Shown here: positions 11,215-20,541 of the stretch, one piece after another
Numbering within the stretch: the first letter of the stretch is position 1
How the letters are laid out: each line of letters starts with the position of its first letter
Source of the DNA: Gnetum montanum
Lineage: Eukaryota; Streptophyta; Gnetopsida; Gnetales; Gnetaceae
NCBI GenBank assembly: GCA_015680685.1
Contig: MNCI01001038.1
Location: 1 to 42,729 of the forward strand
Length of the DNA: 42,729 nucleotides
Direction: 5' to 3'
Program-made: the position numbers and the translations under genes
The notes under the pieces: model-generated
Databases searched by the model: none
What the model saw: only the letters and a program-made list of their open reading frames with translations
What the model was told of the DNA's origin: nothing

Positions 11215-12400
11215 TACACTATTTTGTGGAGGAAACGAGAGGCAAGTAGCAGAATGGTATAGTACAAATCTGCAACGAAAAAATGTGAGGAAAAATCTAC
11301 AGAAAAAGCACAGAGATGTGGGTTCTAATAATCAAAGTTCTGATTCCAGTTATCAGCAAAAGTAGTTTGCTGCAGAGTTACTTTCCCAGAGAGGGGTTCT
11401 TAAAAAAATGGTGGATCAGCTTGCCTCGCCAAACCCAAACTTGGTGTTGGAGGCTACACTTTATTTCAGACAACTTATTTCCATAGAATCAAACCCCCCA
11501 ATTCGTCCTATCATCAACTGTGGTACTATGCCTAGGCTGATACAGACTCTCCAAAATTTTGGTTTTCCGACAGTCAAGTTAGAGGCAGCCTGGTCTTTGA
11601 CAAATATAGTGTCTAGAACGGCAGAGGAAACTAAATTCTTTGTAGATGCAGGGGTGGTGCCGGCCTTTCTTGAGCTTCTCAGATTCTCTAACCAAGAAGT
11701 TAGGGAACAGGCAGTGTAGGGGTATGGGGAATATTGCCGTGGATTGTGCTGCTTTAAGAGATCTTGTGCTAAACCCTGATGCTTTGCAGCTTATGTTGAA
11801 CCATTTGAATACCAACGCCAATCTCAAAAATATTATGTGGGCTTTGTCCAATCTATGCGTTGGGAAGCCTAAGCCAAACTTCTTAAAGATAACACAAGAG
11901 TTCAGGTAGTGGTGGCAGTGGTGGAGGCTCTGCCAGAATGGTGCAGCTTTTGCAACATTCATCTCAGGTTGTTGTCATTCTGGCACTGAGAACAATCGGA
12001 GACATTGCAACCAGCAATGACAAACAAACAATCACTAATTGACTGTGGGGCAATTAATGGACTGAATATGCTTATTCGGGAAGGACATAGAAAGGCTATA
12101 AGAAAAGAAGCATGTGGACTCTTTCCAACATCACTACAGGAGACAAATTTCAAATTCAGCTGGCGGAACCGCTGATCAAATCAAGCATTTTTCAAGCCAA
12201 GAAGGACTAGCTAAGATAGAAGATTCAGACGAGCTAGCTAAGATTGAGCAGTTACAGAAGCATGAAAACTAGGACGTCCACAATAAGATTGTCACATTAC
12301 TTAAGACATTATGGTGATGATGATGATGGGCAGCAGGATTTGTGTAGCCTTTCACTTGCATCTGCACCTGCTACTCCACCTCAAGGATTTCGGTTTTAGC
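11215..12400 (+). pseudogene. Importin subunit alpha relic (intronless, internally deleted)
   Basis: Importin-alpha carries NLS cargo into the nucleus with importin-beta. The relic starts with part of the basic importin-beta-binding domain (QRKNVRKNLQKKHRD, about 11262-11310). ARM repeats follow in the open run 11408-11719, with CGTMPRLIQTL, KLEAAWSLTNI, FFVDAGVVPAFLELL and QEVREQAV. After a frameshift come GNIAVDCAALRDLVL, MWALSNLCVGKPKPNF, then RTIGDIATS, CGAINGLNMLI and KKEAC-like blocks. The tail KIEQLQKHEN, NKIVTLLKTLW, acidic stretch and final GFRF match the family C-terminus. No introns interrupt the roughly 1.2 kb, whereas plant genes have many. At least two ARM segments are missing relative to the usual 530 residues, and several stops and frameshifts exist. 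No poly(A) tail is visible. It is non-functional as a protein gene. Confidence 0.8.
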
Positions 12401-12489
12401 CGATCGATTATATCTTGTTAGTCATATTATCATTGATGTATTCTATGTTCTTCGAATCTGTTTATGTATGCATACAAAATAAAATTGCT
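12401..12489 (+). other. Importin-alpha 3'-UTR-like tail
   Basis: AT-rich sequence follows the relic's terminal codons and includes AATAAAAT near 12478. It could be the retained 3' UTR of the copied transcript, ending where the GC-rich block begins. This is inferred from position only. Confidence 0.3.
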
Positions 12490-12960
12490 GCGTAAAGCCC
12501 TCGCGTGAAAAAGAAAGATTGTCACCTGTTGTCTGGGCCCTTATCGCCTGCTGTGATTGTCTCCCGTTGCAGCTTTACTTGCCACTGGCCTCGCCTGCCT
12601 AGCGCTGCTGCCTATACAGGAAAACCCTCGCCCACTTCTACGTCGCGCAGATCCACGCAGACGGCAAACTTGGCAAGGGCCGCACAAGCCCCTCCTGAGA
12701 CACCGGGGCCGTGCAAACCCTGCTGAGGGCCGCGCAGGGCTCGACAGAGGCCGCGCGAGCAACCTTTGCCCACTGCTGAGCATCATGGGCGCTACTGTCG
12801 TTGCTTGCTTGCGGCTCCTGCCCACCTGCAGCCGCTGCCACCATCACCGTTCCTGCCGTCATCTCAGCCCCCACCTTCGAGGGCGGGAAGGTGGGGGGGC
12901 CTGTAAAGGTGATGTGCTAGCTGGAGAAGAAAAATTAAATCCAAAACGTTAACAGAGCCC
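12490..12960. other. GC-rich, CpG-containing block of unknown origin
   Basis: Base composition switches abruptly from AT-rich to strongly GC-rich and back. The core (about 12675-12765) has four spaced copies of a degenerate GGCCGCRCARG string, spaced about 20-28 bases apart. Overlapping open frames on both strands (for example 12557-12952 plus, 12541-12825 minus) are what high GC content produces, and none shows a domain. CpG dinucleotides survive here although they are depleted elsewhere. Candidates are a captured GC-rich exon or promoter piece, or part of another repeat. Confidence 0.5.
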
Positions 12961-13079
12961 AATGTTGCAAGATGACCCGTAGTCAACCTGCAACAAGACA
13001 AAAGGTTATGCACCCATGCACCCCCGAACGACAGCTGAAGAAGGAGATAATACACCTAATTCAAAGAGAATTCAGTTGG

Positions 13080-14008
13080 AAAAGGTAATATTATTAAGAA
13101 AGCCTAGTTCACGACGTTGAAGTTGAACATTACTAGCAATAGAGCATTTCATACCGTAGTCAAATTCATTGTACTTTGTGTTTTGATACCAAGCATTTCC
13201 AAATAAATAAGATAATCTCAAATAGGAGGATTTTCCAGGCTTTTTGAAGGTGACGCTTAACACAATCATCTTGAAGGATACATTGAGGAAAACTAATAAA
13301 ATGATTAGGAAGGAAGACTTGGAGAGATTGACACCATTTTCAAATGTATTGAGAGAATGAGCAATCCCAAAAGACGTGTTGAAAAGAATCATCCGCTTTA
13401 CAAATGGGGCATTTAGGATGATCAATTCCTAAAAAATGAAGCCTATGTCCGATGGGAAGACCTTGATGAACCAAGGACCAAAACAAGAAACGATACTTAG
13501 GTTGGGCTTTGGAAGTCCAAATCCGACAAAAAATAGTTTTCCACTGGTGATCCTCAAGATGTAAACTCCAACGTCTATTTAGAGTGGAGAATTGAAAAGC
13601 TTGCGCATGAAACCAAGATTTGGCTTTAGAGATGCGTAAAGAGCAAAGAAGGGAACCATCAGGCCAAAACCAATCTTCATACCAAGGAATATTATTATGC
13701 AACTTATGCACAACAAAGTTAGAAAGAACTTACTCTGTGTGTTGGTAAATGATAATATCTTGTCTTTGAAACCCCCATTTTACTTTTGCCTGTGTCCAAG
13801 ACAGGGTAGGAGAATCATTTCTAACAGTATATAGTTGATCAATATGGTAGAGATTGTGGTCAGCAAAACGATTGGCTCTATGAGAGAATTCATCATAGAG
13901 ACAACCTCCATTCTTTTTAAAAATAGGGGACCACCAGATCAAGTGTGTCGACAGAGAGTGCAAGCTTATATGGGAAGGTTTCCATTGCAACAAGCCTCTA
14001 AGTTGGAT
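13080..14008 (-). pseudogene. LINE ORF2 C-terminal part (zf-RVT domain), separated by stops
   Basis: The frame is the same as the 950-codon ORF2 upstream. It continues past TGA (14009-14011) as LLQWKPSHISLHS, hits TAA at 13730-13732, resumes with HKLHNNIPWYEDWFW, and stops again at TGA 13340-13342. The middle section is the plant RVT zinc-binding domain: WTSKAQPKYRFLFWSLVHQGLP, then CPICKADD, SFQH, VFWDC (CX2C...HX4C). Beyond 13340 the frame still reads KAWKILLFEIILFIWK, typical of the end of this domain. No RNase H is visible. The protein would be about 1260 residues if uninterrupted, usual for plant L1 ORF2. Confidence 0.8.
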
Positions 14009-16861
14009 TCAACACCACCAAATTTGCTTAAACCAGAAAGAACCTTTGATCTTCTGAGAGCCTTCACTAAAAATCCAGTTACTCCAATGAGTATTTTGCC
14101 ATCTGTGATGAATACCAAGACAGGAGATGTGATGCCTAAAAAGGATCTTCCAAGCTTCATCTCCTTCAATACACCGAGTCACCCATTTGGAGGCCAAGAG
14201 AATACTCTGGTGCTCAATAGAGGCAAGGCCTAAGCCCCCGTGTTCTTTACTTAAAGTGCAAGTATCCCAAGCTACTCGATGAAAAGCTTTGTGATCATCC
14301 TTATCCCCCCAAAGGAAATTTCTAAGTATGTTGTTGATGCATTGAAAAGAGGATTTGGAAGGAGCCATAAAGGAAGAGTAGTAGACATGCGTGGAGCTCA
14401 AAATATGGTTAACGACAATAAATCTACCTGCAAGAGATAAGGGTTTAGAAGCCCATTTCAAAGCTTTATGTTTCACCTTTTCCACCACATTGTTCCATAT
14501 GGTAGTGGGAGTAGCAAATAGAGCAATAGGGATGCCTAGGAGGGTGAAATTATCAGTAGGAGATAGCCACTTGATATCAAAATGATAAGTCCAAGGAGGC
14601 CTAGGAGAGAAGCTAGATCGGATGGCTTGTGTTTTGTTCCAATTGATCTTAGCTCCTGAGGCTCTACAGTAAATATCTATGCAATGCAAGGCAGTGTTAA
14701 AATTATTATGGTCCTCAATCAAAGTAATAAAAGTATCATCTGCAAACTGGCTGTAAACAAGATCCTTTGCTTGTTGTGGGAGAGAGATACCTCTTAGCTG
14801 CATAGAATTGTTATGAGATCTAAGAACAGCTCCAAGAGCATCAGCAGCCAGAATGAAAAGATAAGGGGCTAAAGGGCACCCCTGTCGAACTGATTTTTGA
14901 AGCTCAATGACCTTAGAGAAGGATCCGTTAATGCAAATGACTGACGAGGCCTCTGACAAAACAAGATCGATATGTCTTTCAAAAACATTACCTAAGTTAT
15001 GGTGTTTGACTATACTTTTTAAAAAGGACCAATCAAGCATGTCGTAGGCTTTGGCAAAATCCAACTTAAGAAGAATGGCATTTTGATTAGTGGAAGAAGC
15101 CCAATGCAAGCCCTCAATAGCAGTAACAACATTATCTAAAATATACCTTCCTTGAACAAAACCGGTTTGCTCCTTGCTTATAAGATGAGGAAGAAAAGGT
15201 TTAAGTTTATTAGCGATAGCTTTGGCTACTATTTTGTAGATAACATTCAAGAGAGTGATAGGGCGCCAATTACTTATGTTCATGCGATCTCCTGACTTGG
15301 GGAGAAGCTTAATAATACCAGCATTAATCTGCTTACCAAAGGATCCTACCCTGAGAGCTTCCTTATACACACTATAGACAATGTCTTGAAGAGAAGGCCA
15401 GAATTTCTTAAAAAATTCTGTGGGAAGGCCATCCATACCAGGGGCTTTACCATCGTGGAGTTGTTGAAGAGCATTACCAAGATCCTGTTTGGAAAGAAGA
15501 GAAGCATCACCAAAGATGGAGCGATTAAACGGAGTAATAGCTCCTAAGCAAGTATTAACTGCTATGGGGTCAATCGCCTCTTTTCGAAAAGTTCGAGAGT
15601 AGAACTCAAAGAAGGCCTGTAAAATGTCATCCTTGGAGGTGAAGATATTGTCTTCGACTTGAATAGCTGGAATTTTATGGGACGGGTTCCCCCCTTTGAG
15701 TAGACGAAAAAAGCCAGTAGTAGCCTGGTCACCCATGCGAAGCCAAGAGAGACGAGCACGGAGATGAGCACCTCTAGCTTCATAGTGATCCATGATACGT
15801 AGGTTCTCTTTGGCACGTTTCAAACGACTAAAGTGAGCCCCAGTAGCCTCTGCTGTATTGATAGTATTTTGAAGAAGGGAGATTTCCTCATGAAGGTTGG
15901 ACTTGTGAGAACTTAGCCGTGAAGCCACCAGTTTACCCGCATGTTTGGAAAACCGTTGGAGGCGGATACAAGCATTATTCCACCAATCAATCCAACCATC
16001 TTCACCAAGGGGTTTAGGATGCACGTTCCAAATTTGCATCAATAGAGAGCAAAGGGAGGAACTCTGAAGAAAGGCAGTGTTAAAGATATAAAGATCGTTA
16101 GAAGAGTAGGAGTTCCCAGAGTGGGAAAGAGACCAATGAATAGGATAATGATCAGACAAAACCTGGGTATAATCTGCTTGGACAGGGGCACCGTTGGTAG
16201 AAGTAAAATGAATAAGGGGATTAGTAGATAGATAAACCCGATCCAACCGAGAAGAGATATAGGAAGCACCATGTCTAGCATTACTCCAAGTGAACCAGTT
16301 AGAGGTACTAGACGGGGAATAGTTTTCATTAGCTTCGTGCAACTTTAATTGACGTTTCAACGAGAGCCACTCAGAAAGCTCCCTGTTATCTAAACCACCC
16401 CTTTGCCCTCCAATTTTATCCTTTGGATGCTCAATCATGTTAAAGTCCCCTACAATAATCCAGTTAGCTTTGGGTAAGTTGTGACTGAGCCAATTCCACA
16501 AGAGCTTTCGATCAGTTGAGTGACAAGGAGCATAAATGGAGACAATCCCTAAGATCTCATTAGCGTACCGTAATCGAAGCCAACTACAATGCCCTAAAGT
16601 GTCGCAACCGTGATCAAGAACAGACTCCTGCCACTTATTGTGGAGAAAAATTATCGCCCCCCCTTTACCATGTTCATGGTGAGTAGGAACATAAGAACTA
16701 TTGGGAAAAATGCTCTGGCAACAAATTTGAAGATTAAATCCTTGGATTTTAACTTCTTGAAGACAAACAACATCAAAGGAATGTCTCCGAATATAATCTC
16801 GAACTATATATCGTCGACGAGGGTCTGAAAGGCCCCTAACATTCCATGAACAACACTTCAT
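14009..16861 (-). CDS. LINE ORF2: AP-like endonuclease plus reverse transcriptase (950 codons open)
   Basis: This is the enzyme of target-primed reverse transcription: it nicks chromosomal DNA and copies the LINE RNA. The endonuclease (residues 1-245) shows SWNVRGL at 5-11, QEVK with Glu36, GDFN at 138-141, SRLDRVY at 204-210 and SDHYP at 236-240. The RT (about 470-790) shows GKAPGMDGLP, WRPITLLN, LKLDFAKAYD with Asp601, RQGCPLAPYLF and the catalytic FADD at 706-709. All expected catalytic residues are present. The ATG (16859-16861) overlaps the ORF1 stop as ATGA. The frame ends in TGA within IWWC, where homologues carry on into a zinc-binding domain, so the product is truncated. The intact endonuclease and RT suggest recent activity, but the missing C-terminus and broken ORF1 argue this copy is dead. 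Confidence 0.9.
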   Translation of the reverse strand: MKCCSWNVRGLSDPRRRYIVRDYIRRHSFDVVCLQEVKIQGFNLQICCQSIFPNSSYVPTHHEHGKGGAIIFLHNKWQESVLDHGCDTLGHCSWLRLRYANEILGIVSIYAPCHSTDRKLLWNWLSHNLPKANWIIVGDFNMIEHPKDKIGGQRGGLDNRELSEWLSLKRQLKLHEANENYSPSSTSNWFTWSNARHGASYISSRLDRVYLSTNPLIHFTSTNGAPVQADYTQVLSDHYPIHWSLSHSGNSYSSNDLYIFNTAFLQSSSLCSLLMQIWNVHPKPLGEDGWIDWWNNACIRLQRFSKHAGKLVASRLSSHKSNLHEEISLLQNTINTAEATGAHFSRLKRAKENLRIMDHYEARGAHLRARLSWLRMGDQATTGFFRLLKGGNPSHKIPAIQVEDNIFTSKDDILQAFFEFYSRTFRKEAIDPIAVNTCLGAITPFNRSIFGDASLLSKQDLGNALQQLHDGKAPGMDGLPTEFFKKFWPSLQDIVYSVYKEALRVGSFGKQINAGIIKLLPKSGDRMNISNWRPITLLNVIYKIVAKAIANKLKPFLPHLISKEQTGFVQGRYILDNVVTAIEGLHWASSTNQNAILLKLDFAKAYDMLDWSFLKSIVKHHNLGNVFERHIDLVLSEASSVICINGSFSKVIELQKSVRQGCPLAPYLFILAADALGAVLRSHNNSMQLRGISLPQQAKDLVYSQFADDTFITLIEDHNNFNTALHCIDIYCRASGAKINWNKTQAIRSSFSPRPPWTYHFDIKWLSPTDNFTLLGIPIALFATPTTIWNNVVEKVKHKALKWASKPLSLAGRFIVVNHILSSTHVYYSSFMAPSKSSFQCINNILRNFLWGDKDDHKAFHRVAWDTCTLSKEHGGLGLASIEHQSILLASKWVTRCIEGDEAWKILFRHHISCLGIHHRWQNTHWSNWIFSEGSQKIKGSFWFKQIWWC

Positions 16862-18018
16862 TGGGTTTGTGTAGAAGAAGGAGGATCCTCCTCAACCACC
16901 AAGGCCTTAAAAGAATTCCTAGATTCAAAGTTGTTAACTAGAGGACGTCGAGCACTTGTTCTTTTGTTAATGGACTGGTTAGCACTAGTCGATGATCGAT
17001 GCCCTTTAGGGAAGGCACTGAAGATAGGGTTATCACGTGTGACTGAGGCATAAGATTTCTGGGTAACATGCTCCCAGCCACTTGCAACATCTTTTGGGGC
17101 CCCTTCCTGATTAAGAGGAGTCTTAGTAACATCAGTATCATCGGTTCTCATATCATCCACATCAGACACCTTAGAATCCGAAGAAGGAGGTTTAGTTGAT
17201 TGATCCTCAACATTATCCTTGCCTATGTCCTAAGATATGTTTTGATATTTAAGTTCTTTACTAACTTGTTCTGCTAAAATTCACTCAGCTTCAAGCTTCG
17301 CCAGTAACTTCGAGCATTGAGCTTTATGGTGGTTCAGATCGAGGCAGTAATAACAACTGTTGGGAAGTGTAAGATATGAGATTTTCTGAACAAAGGTCTT
17401 TCCTTTTACATTAACTTCTAGTGAATCAGGACGTCGCTTTTGCATATCGATTTTGACGCACACTCGTCGAGTAGGTCGTGGACGAAAACCTGAAAAGGTC
17501 TCCATTCCAATGACTTCCCCAACTTGTGCAGCAAGGATATCAACATGGGGAGAAAAATGAGGAGGGAGTCCTGGAAATTCGATCCAAACCGGCAAAATAC
17601 TTTTGCTAGCTTTTGCAGGATCGAAATCCTCCTTCCAGGGTTGAAGGACTAAAAAAGAGCCATAAACATCCCAAATAGACTGTTGTTTCACGAACTCTGC
17701 CATAGCCTTAGTTTCAAAAGCAAATAGAAAAAAGCCTTTTGTGAGATTGGAAGCTAAGGTTATTCTAATATTACGGGGTTCCCAAAATTTTTTAACCCAA
17801 TCTTGGAACACCGAGGTAGGAGGAATCCTACCAGTGAAAAAGCCAATTGTGTATAGGTGAGTAAATGTTTGTACGGTTTGGTCAAAGATGTCTTACAGAA
17901 AATCAAAACGTAAAACAGAATCGTTTGCATCCATATTGGTGGAGTTTTCAATAGGCTGTGAGTCAATGTTAATATTGGAGGATTCCATTATTTTACGTTT
18001 TTCCTCCAACATCAACAT
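16858..18018 (-). pseudogene. LINE ORF1: DUF4283 nucleic-acid-binding protein with CCHC knuckle, three stops
   Basis: Possible starts are ATG 18016-18018, 18010-18012 or 17986-17988 (MESSNINID). The frame is continuous to 16858 except for TAA at 17893-17895, TGA at 17281-17283 and TAG at 17230-17232. The N-terminal half is DUF4283-like (FTGRIPPTSVFQDWVKKFW, then LVLQPWKEDFDP, LPVWIEFPGLP and RVCVKID). It ends in the knuckle CYYCLDLNHHKAQC (CX2CX4HX4C). The C-terminal part is polar and Ser/Thr-rich (SYASVTRDNP). Plant LINE ORF1 proteins coat the RNA. The uninterrupted stretch 17284-17811 covers most of the domain. The stop TGA overlaps the ORF2 ATG. Confidence 0.85.
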
Positions 18019-18495
18019 CAAAGCAAGAAGACAAAGCGGATTGGGTCATGCACACCCGTTGAGCCTAAACCTAGCCAATTCAGAAAAGCAAAAAGAAAAT
18101 ATGAAAAAACCAAACAGAACACAATGGAACAAACTCACTGGGTTTATTAACGGATGATAATTTTAGGCAATGCACGTGTGATCATCACAACCAACTTTGG
18201 ATTTCTTCAACGTGCCCAGCCGGAACAATGCGGGTCGTTTTCTTGCAGTGCAATGCGAAAATCTGAGATGCTTCTTAGCGCTCCCTTTGCTTGCGTTTGC
18301 TGAAACCCTTGCCGAAACTCTTGCAGAAACAGCAAGCATGAGCACAAACCCTTCGCACAAACCCTTCCACGTTACCGTTCAAACCCAACAGCTCCAAACA
18401 CATGCGTTTTTCCTGCCAATGACTCAATCAACTGTTTCTCGAGCTACGCTAACCCGAAGCAGAGCCAGGGCGGGAAAGTTTTTTCCTATCCACTG
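18019..18495 (-). promoter_or_regulatory. Probable LINE 5' UTR with internal promoter
   Basis: This stretch is richer in GC than its right flank and ends sharply at an AT-rich region near 18495. It precedes ORF1, where plant L1s keep their RNA polymerase II promoter. Three imperfect 12-bp repeats of GCNGAAACNCTT lie at 18299-18335. The plus-strand frame at 18197-18496 reads through these repeats (AETL, AETL, AETA) but has no recognised domain, so I do not call it a gene. Confidence 0.45.
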
Positions 18496-19390
18496 ACGAA
18501 GAATATAAATTTTTTGTCAACGGAGAATTCAAAAATTAAGAAGAATATTAGTTTTAAATTAAAAATAAAAAGACAATTTGGTGCTTTCGTTGTAACCAAT
18601 GAGATAAGAATTTTACAATTAAGTGTGTTCGTTATGTAGTATTGGGATGGGTGACCTCTTAGAAACTCTCATTTTTTGTGTCTAAGGTTCTAGATCTCAT
18701 AAGCCATAAATTTTAATTTTGAAAACCTTTTTCGGAATGAAGAGTCATTTTCTACAAATTTCAATCTTATAGACACCATGGTGAAGTCAAATCCGTCTCA
18801 TGGAACTCTGAAAATTAGTTTTTATTGCCCAACATAGTGCCTCAACACCCTCAAAAGTTCAATTTTAACATAACTTATGCATATGATGTCTATTTCTAAT
18901 ATATGAATAGTCATTTCCAACATTTTTCACCCTTTTTAAGCCCAATGATGAAGTCAAATTTATTATTTAGTACTTAATAACTCAATGATACCTTAAATCA
19001 TGTCTTAAAGAGGCCATAACTTCAACTAGCTAATCATGCCTAACTATTTAATTATTGAGACTTATAAATTTAACCTTTTAGACTTTGAGACTAAGTGCTT
19101 AACCTTTGCAGATAATCTTAGATCACTAACCCTTATTGTGTTATAAGTTACACTATCGGAGTTGGTGTTTTAAGGGGGGTAGAAAGAAAGGTTGTTAAAG
19201 AGTTTAGGTAATATAGCTAGTTGGTACCAACAAAATTAGTTAAAGAAATAGAACAATCTTCAGAGGTCAAGAAGATGTATATCAATTCGTTTTGCAATCA
19301 AAACATACAACAAAACAACATGGAGACTCAAAATCTCATTTCAACAAAGAGTATGATACCCTTGAAAGAAAATGACCTATAAGAGAGAAT
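18496..19390. other. AT-rich B1 interior with a degenerate duplication
   Basis: No gene is supported here apart from the 5S-like piece described separately. Two related segments start near 18738 (GAAGAGTCATTTTCTACAAA, later GGTGAAGTCAAAT) and 18904 (GAATAGTCATTTCCAACATT, later GATGAAGTCAAAT), a degenerate tandem duplication with a period of about 165 bp. The remainder shows nothing recognisable. Confidence 0.4.
18578..18690 (+). pseudogene. 5S rRNA-derived fragment (possible Cassandra TRIM relic)
   Basis: GGATGGGTGACCTC at about 18645-18658 is identical to the internal-control region of plant 5S rRNA. Upstream, AGAATTTTACAATTAAGTGTG aligns with the 5S segment before it mostly by C-to-T and G-to-A transitions, and downstream TTAGAAACTCTCATTTTTTG follows the 3' part. 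The alignment runs from about GGTGCTTTCG (18579) to 18685. Cassandra terminal-repeat elements carry such 5S sequences inside their LTRs, which could explain a lone copy far from rDNA arrays. I could not define flanking LTR ends, so a simple 5S pseudogene is equally possible. It is too diverged to fold into functional rRNA. Confidence 0.65.
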
Positions 19391-19396
19391 TCAAGA

Positions 19397-19696
19397 GTGA
19401 TAATGAAAGTTACAACATACAACGTGCTTGCAAGATCCCTAGCGAGTAAGAAACAACATCCACTATGTCCACCGTGGACCTTGGATTGGCATGAGTATCA
19501 ATACTCATGCATCTTAGCAGAGTTACAAGATTTGGATGTTGATGTCTTATGCCTACAAGAAGTCTTGTCATGGGAATTCCTATACCAATTTCAATCAAAC
19601 TTGGAAAAGATGGGATACAAAGGTATTTATAAGCCAAAAGGTTCTTGTGGAAATGCTTTTCTCAAGCCATACAGATTAGCCTATTGTAAAAATTAG
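19397..19696 (+). pseudogene. CCR4-like deadenylase (EEP domain) fragment, cut by the assembly gap
   Basis: The frame resembles the start of the exonuclease-endonuclease-phosphatase domain of plant CCR4 homologues, which remove mRNA poly(A) tails. VTTYNVLA matches the usual SYNVLA block, CPPWTLDW is diagnostic of the CCR4 group, and VDVLCLQEV holds the metal-binding Glu. LEKMGYKGIYKPKGS continues the family pattern. The similarity stops near residue 97, just before a run of N from 19702. The N-terminal LRR or leader region of CCR4 proteins is not recognisable upstream. About 97 of the roughly 350 residues of the catalytic domain are present, so this is a fragment. No intron is seen. Confidence 0.7.
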
Positions 19697-19701
19697 AACA
19701 T

Positions 19702-20053
19702 NNNNNNNNNNNNNNNNNNNNNNNNNNNNNNNNNNNNNNNNNNNNNNNNNNNNNNNNNNNNNNNNNNNNNNNNNNNNNNNNNNNNNNNNNNNNNNNNNNN
19801 NNNNNNNNNNNNNNNNNNNNNNNNNNNNNNNNNNNNNNNNNNNNNNNNNNNNNNNNNNNNNNNNNNNNNNNNNNNNNNNNNNNNNNNNNNNNNNNNNNNN
19901 NNNNNNNNNNNNNNNNNNNNNNNNNNNNNNNNNNNNNNNNNNNNNNNNNNNNNNNNNNNNNNNNNNNNNNNNNNNNNNNNNNNNNNNNNNNNNNNNNNNN
20001 NNNNNNNNNNNNNNNNNNNNNNNNNNNNNNNNNNNNNNNNNNNNNNNNNNNNN
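19702..20053. other. Assembly gap (352 N)
   Basis: It is a run of N. Frames that read through it consist of unknown residues and carry no information. Its true length may differ. It separates the CCR4-like fragment from the B1 3' region, so the end of the fragment cannot be placed. Confidence 0.99.
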
Positions 20054-20541
20054 GACATATACCAATTATGGCAAAACTACAACTACTTCCATAAATTTCT
20101 AAGATTAATCAAGATCAAGAAGTATCTTAACCTTACTTTTATTTATAATTTTATTCAATTTATATTTTAATTTGATAAGTAAAACTTTTTACAGTAATAC
20201 AAGTTGAGAATAAAGAATTGGCTATACCTTCACTTGAGTAACTAGATATGAGTTGCACCATGTGTGACCTTGGTTAGGACTAGTGATTGGTGGTTGGTAG
20301 ACCCTTAATTCACCTCTTGCCATAATCTTAGAAAATGAGGTAAGTATTAATAAAGTAATATTTAAATTTCCATATATTCTTCTTACATATGTTTTGTTTC
20401 CAAAGTAAGCAAGAAACAACTTCAAGCCTAAATAAGAAATCAAATTATTGAAGCAAAGGTGCATAAAAGAAGTACTGGAGCTAGAAAAAGATTGTCAACA
20501 TAGACTCATTCAAGGACGAACGAAATGTAAGAGAGGTAGAT
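20054..20541 (+). other. B1 3' internal region with purine-rich tract
   Basis: This segment is repeated in inverted orientation at 28453-28960 in B2, including TTTGATAAGTAAAA, CCTTCACTTGAGTAACTAGATATGAG, GACTAGTGATTGGTGGTTGGTAGACC and GACTCATTCAAGGACGA. It ends in GAGAGGTAGAT before the LTR; the B2 copy has a better tract (AAGGGGGGTAGAT). It is the normal pre-LTR segment of family B with no clear ORF. Confidence 0.7.

Larger units (their letters stand above)
13080..18495 (-). mobile_element. L1-type LINE (plant non-LTR retrotransposon), nearly full length
   Basis: A probable 5' UTR (18495-18019) is followed by ORF1 (18018-16858), then ORF2 (16861 to about 13080), all on the minus strand and so antisense to B1. 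ORF1 has three in-frame stops. ORF2 has its first stop only after 950 codons and is then interrupted three or more times near its C-terminus. No poly(A), which would be a T-run on the plus strand, is visible near 12950-13100, and no long target duplication could be paired, so the exact ends are uncertain. Compared with the LTR elements it is well preserved, so it is probably one of the younger insertions. Confidence 0.85.

Noticed and set aside
11408-11719. A functional importin-alpha gene
   Set aside because: The frame is only 103 codons, flanking parts lie in other frames with stops, ARM segments are missing and no introns exist.
12541-12952. Overlapping 73-131 codon genes in the GC-rich block
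   Set aside because: Frames on both strands are open because stop codons are rare in GC-rich DNA; no domain, and no conserved start.
13835-14585. Plus-strand proteins of 132 and 64 residues
   Set aside because: They are antisense shadows of the LINE ORF2, whose minus-strand frame shows clear RT motifs.
19676-20065. Open frames of 121-129 codons across the N run
   Set aside because: They consist of unknown bases; absence of stops is meaningless.
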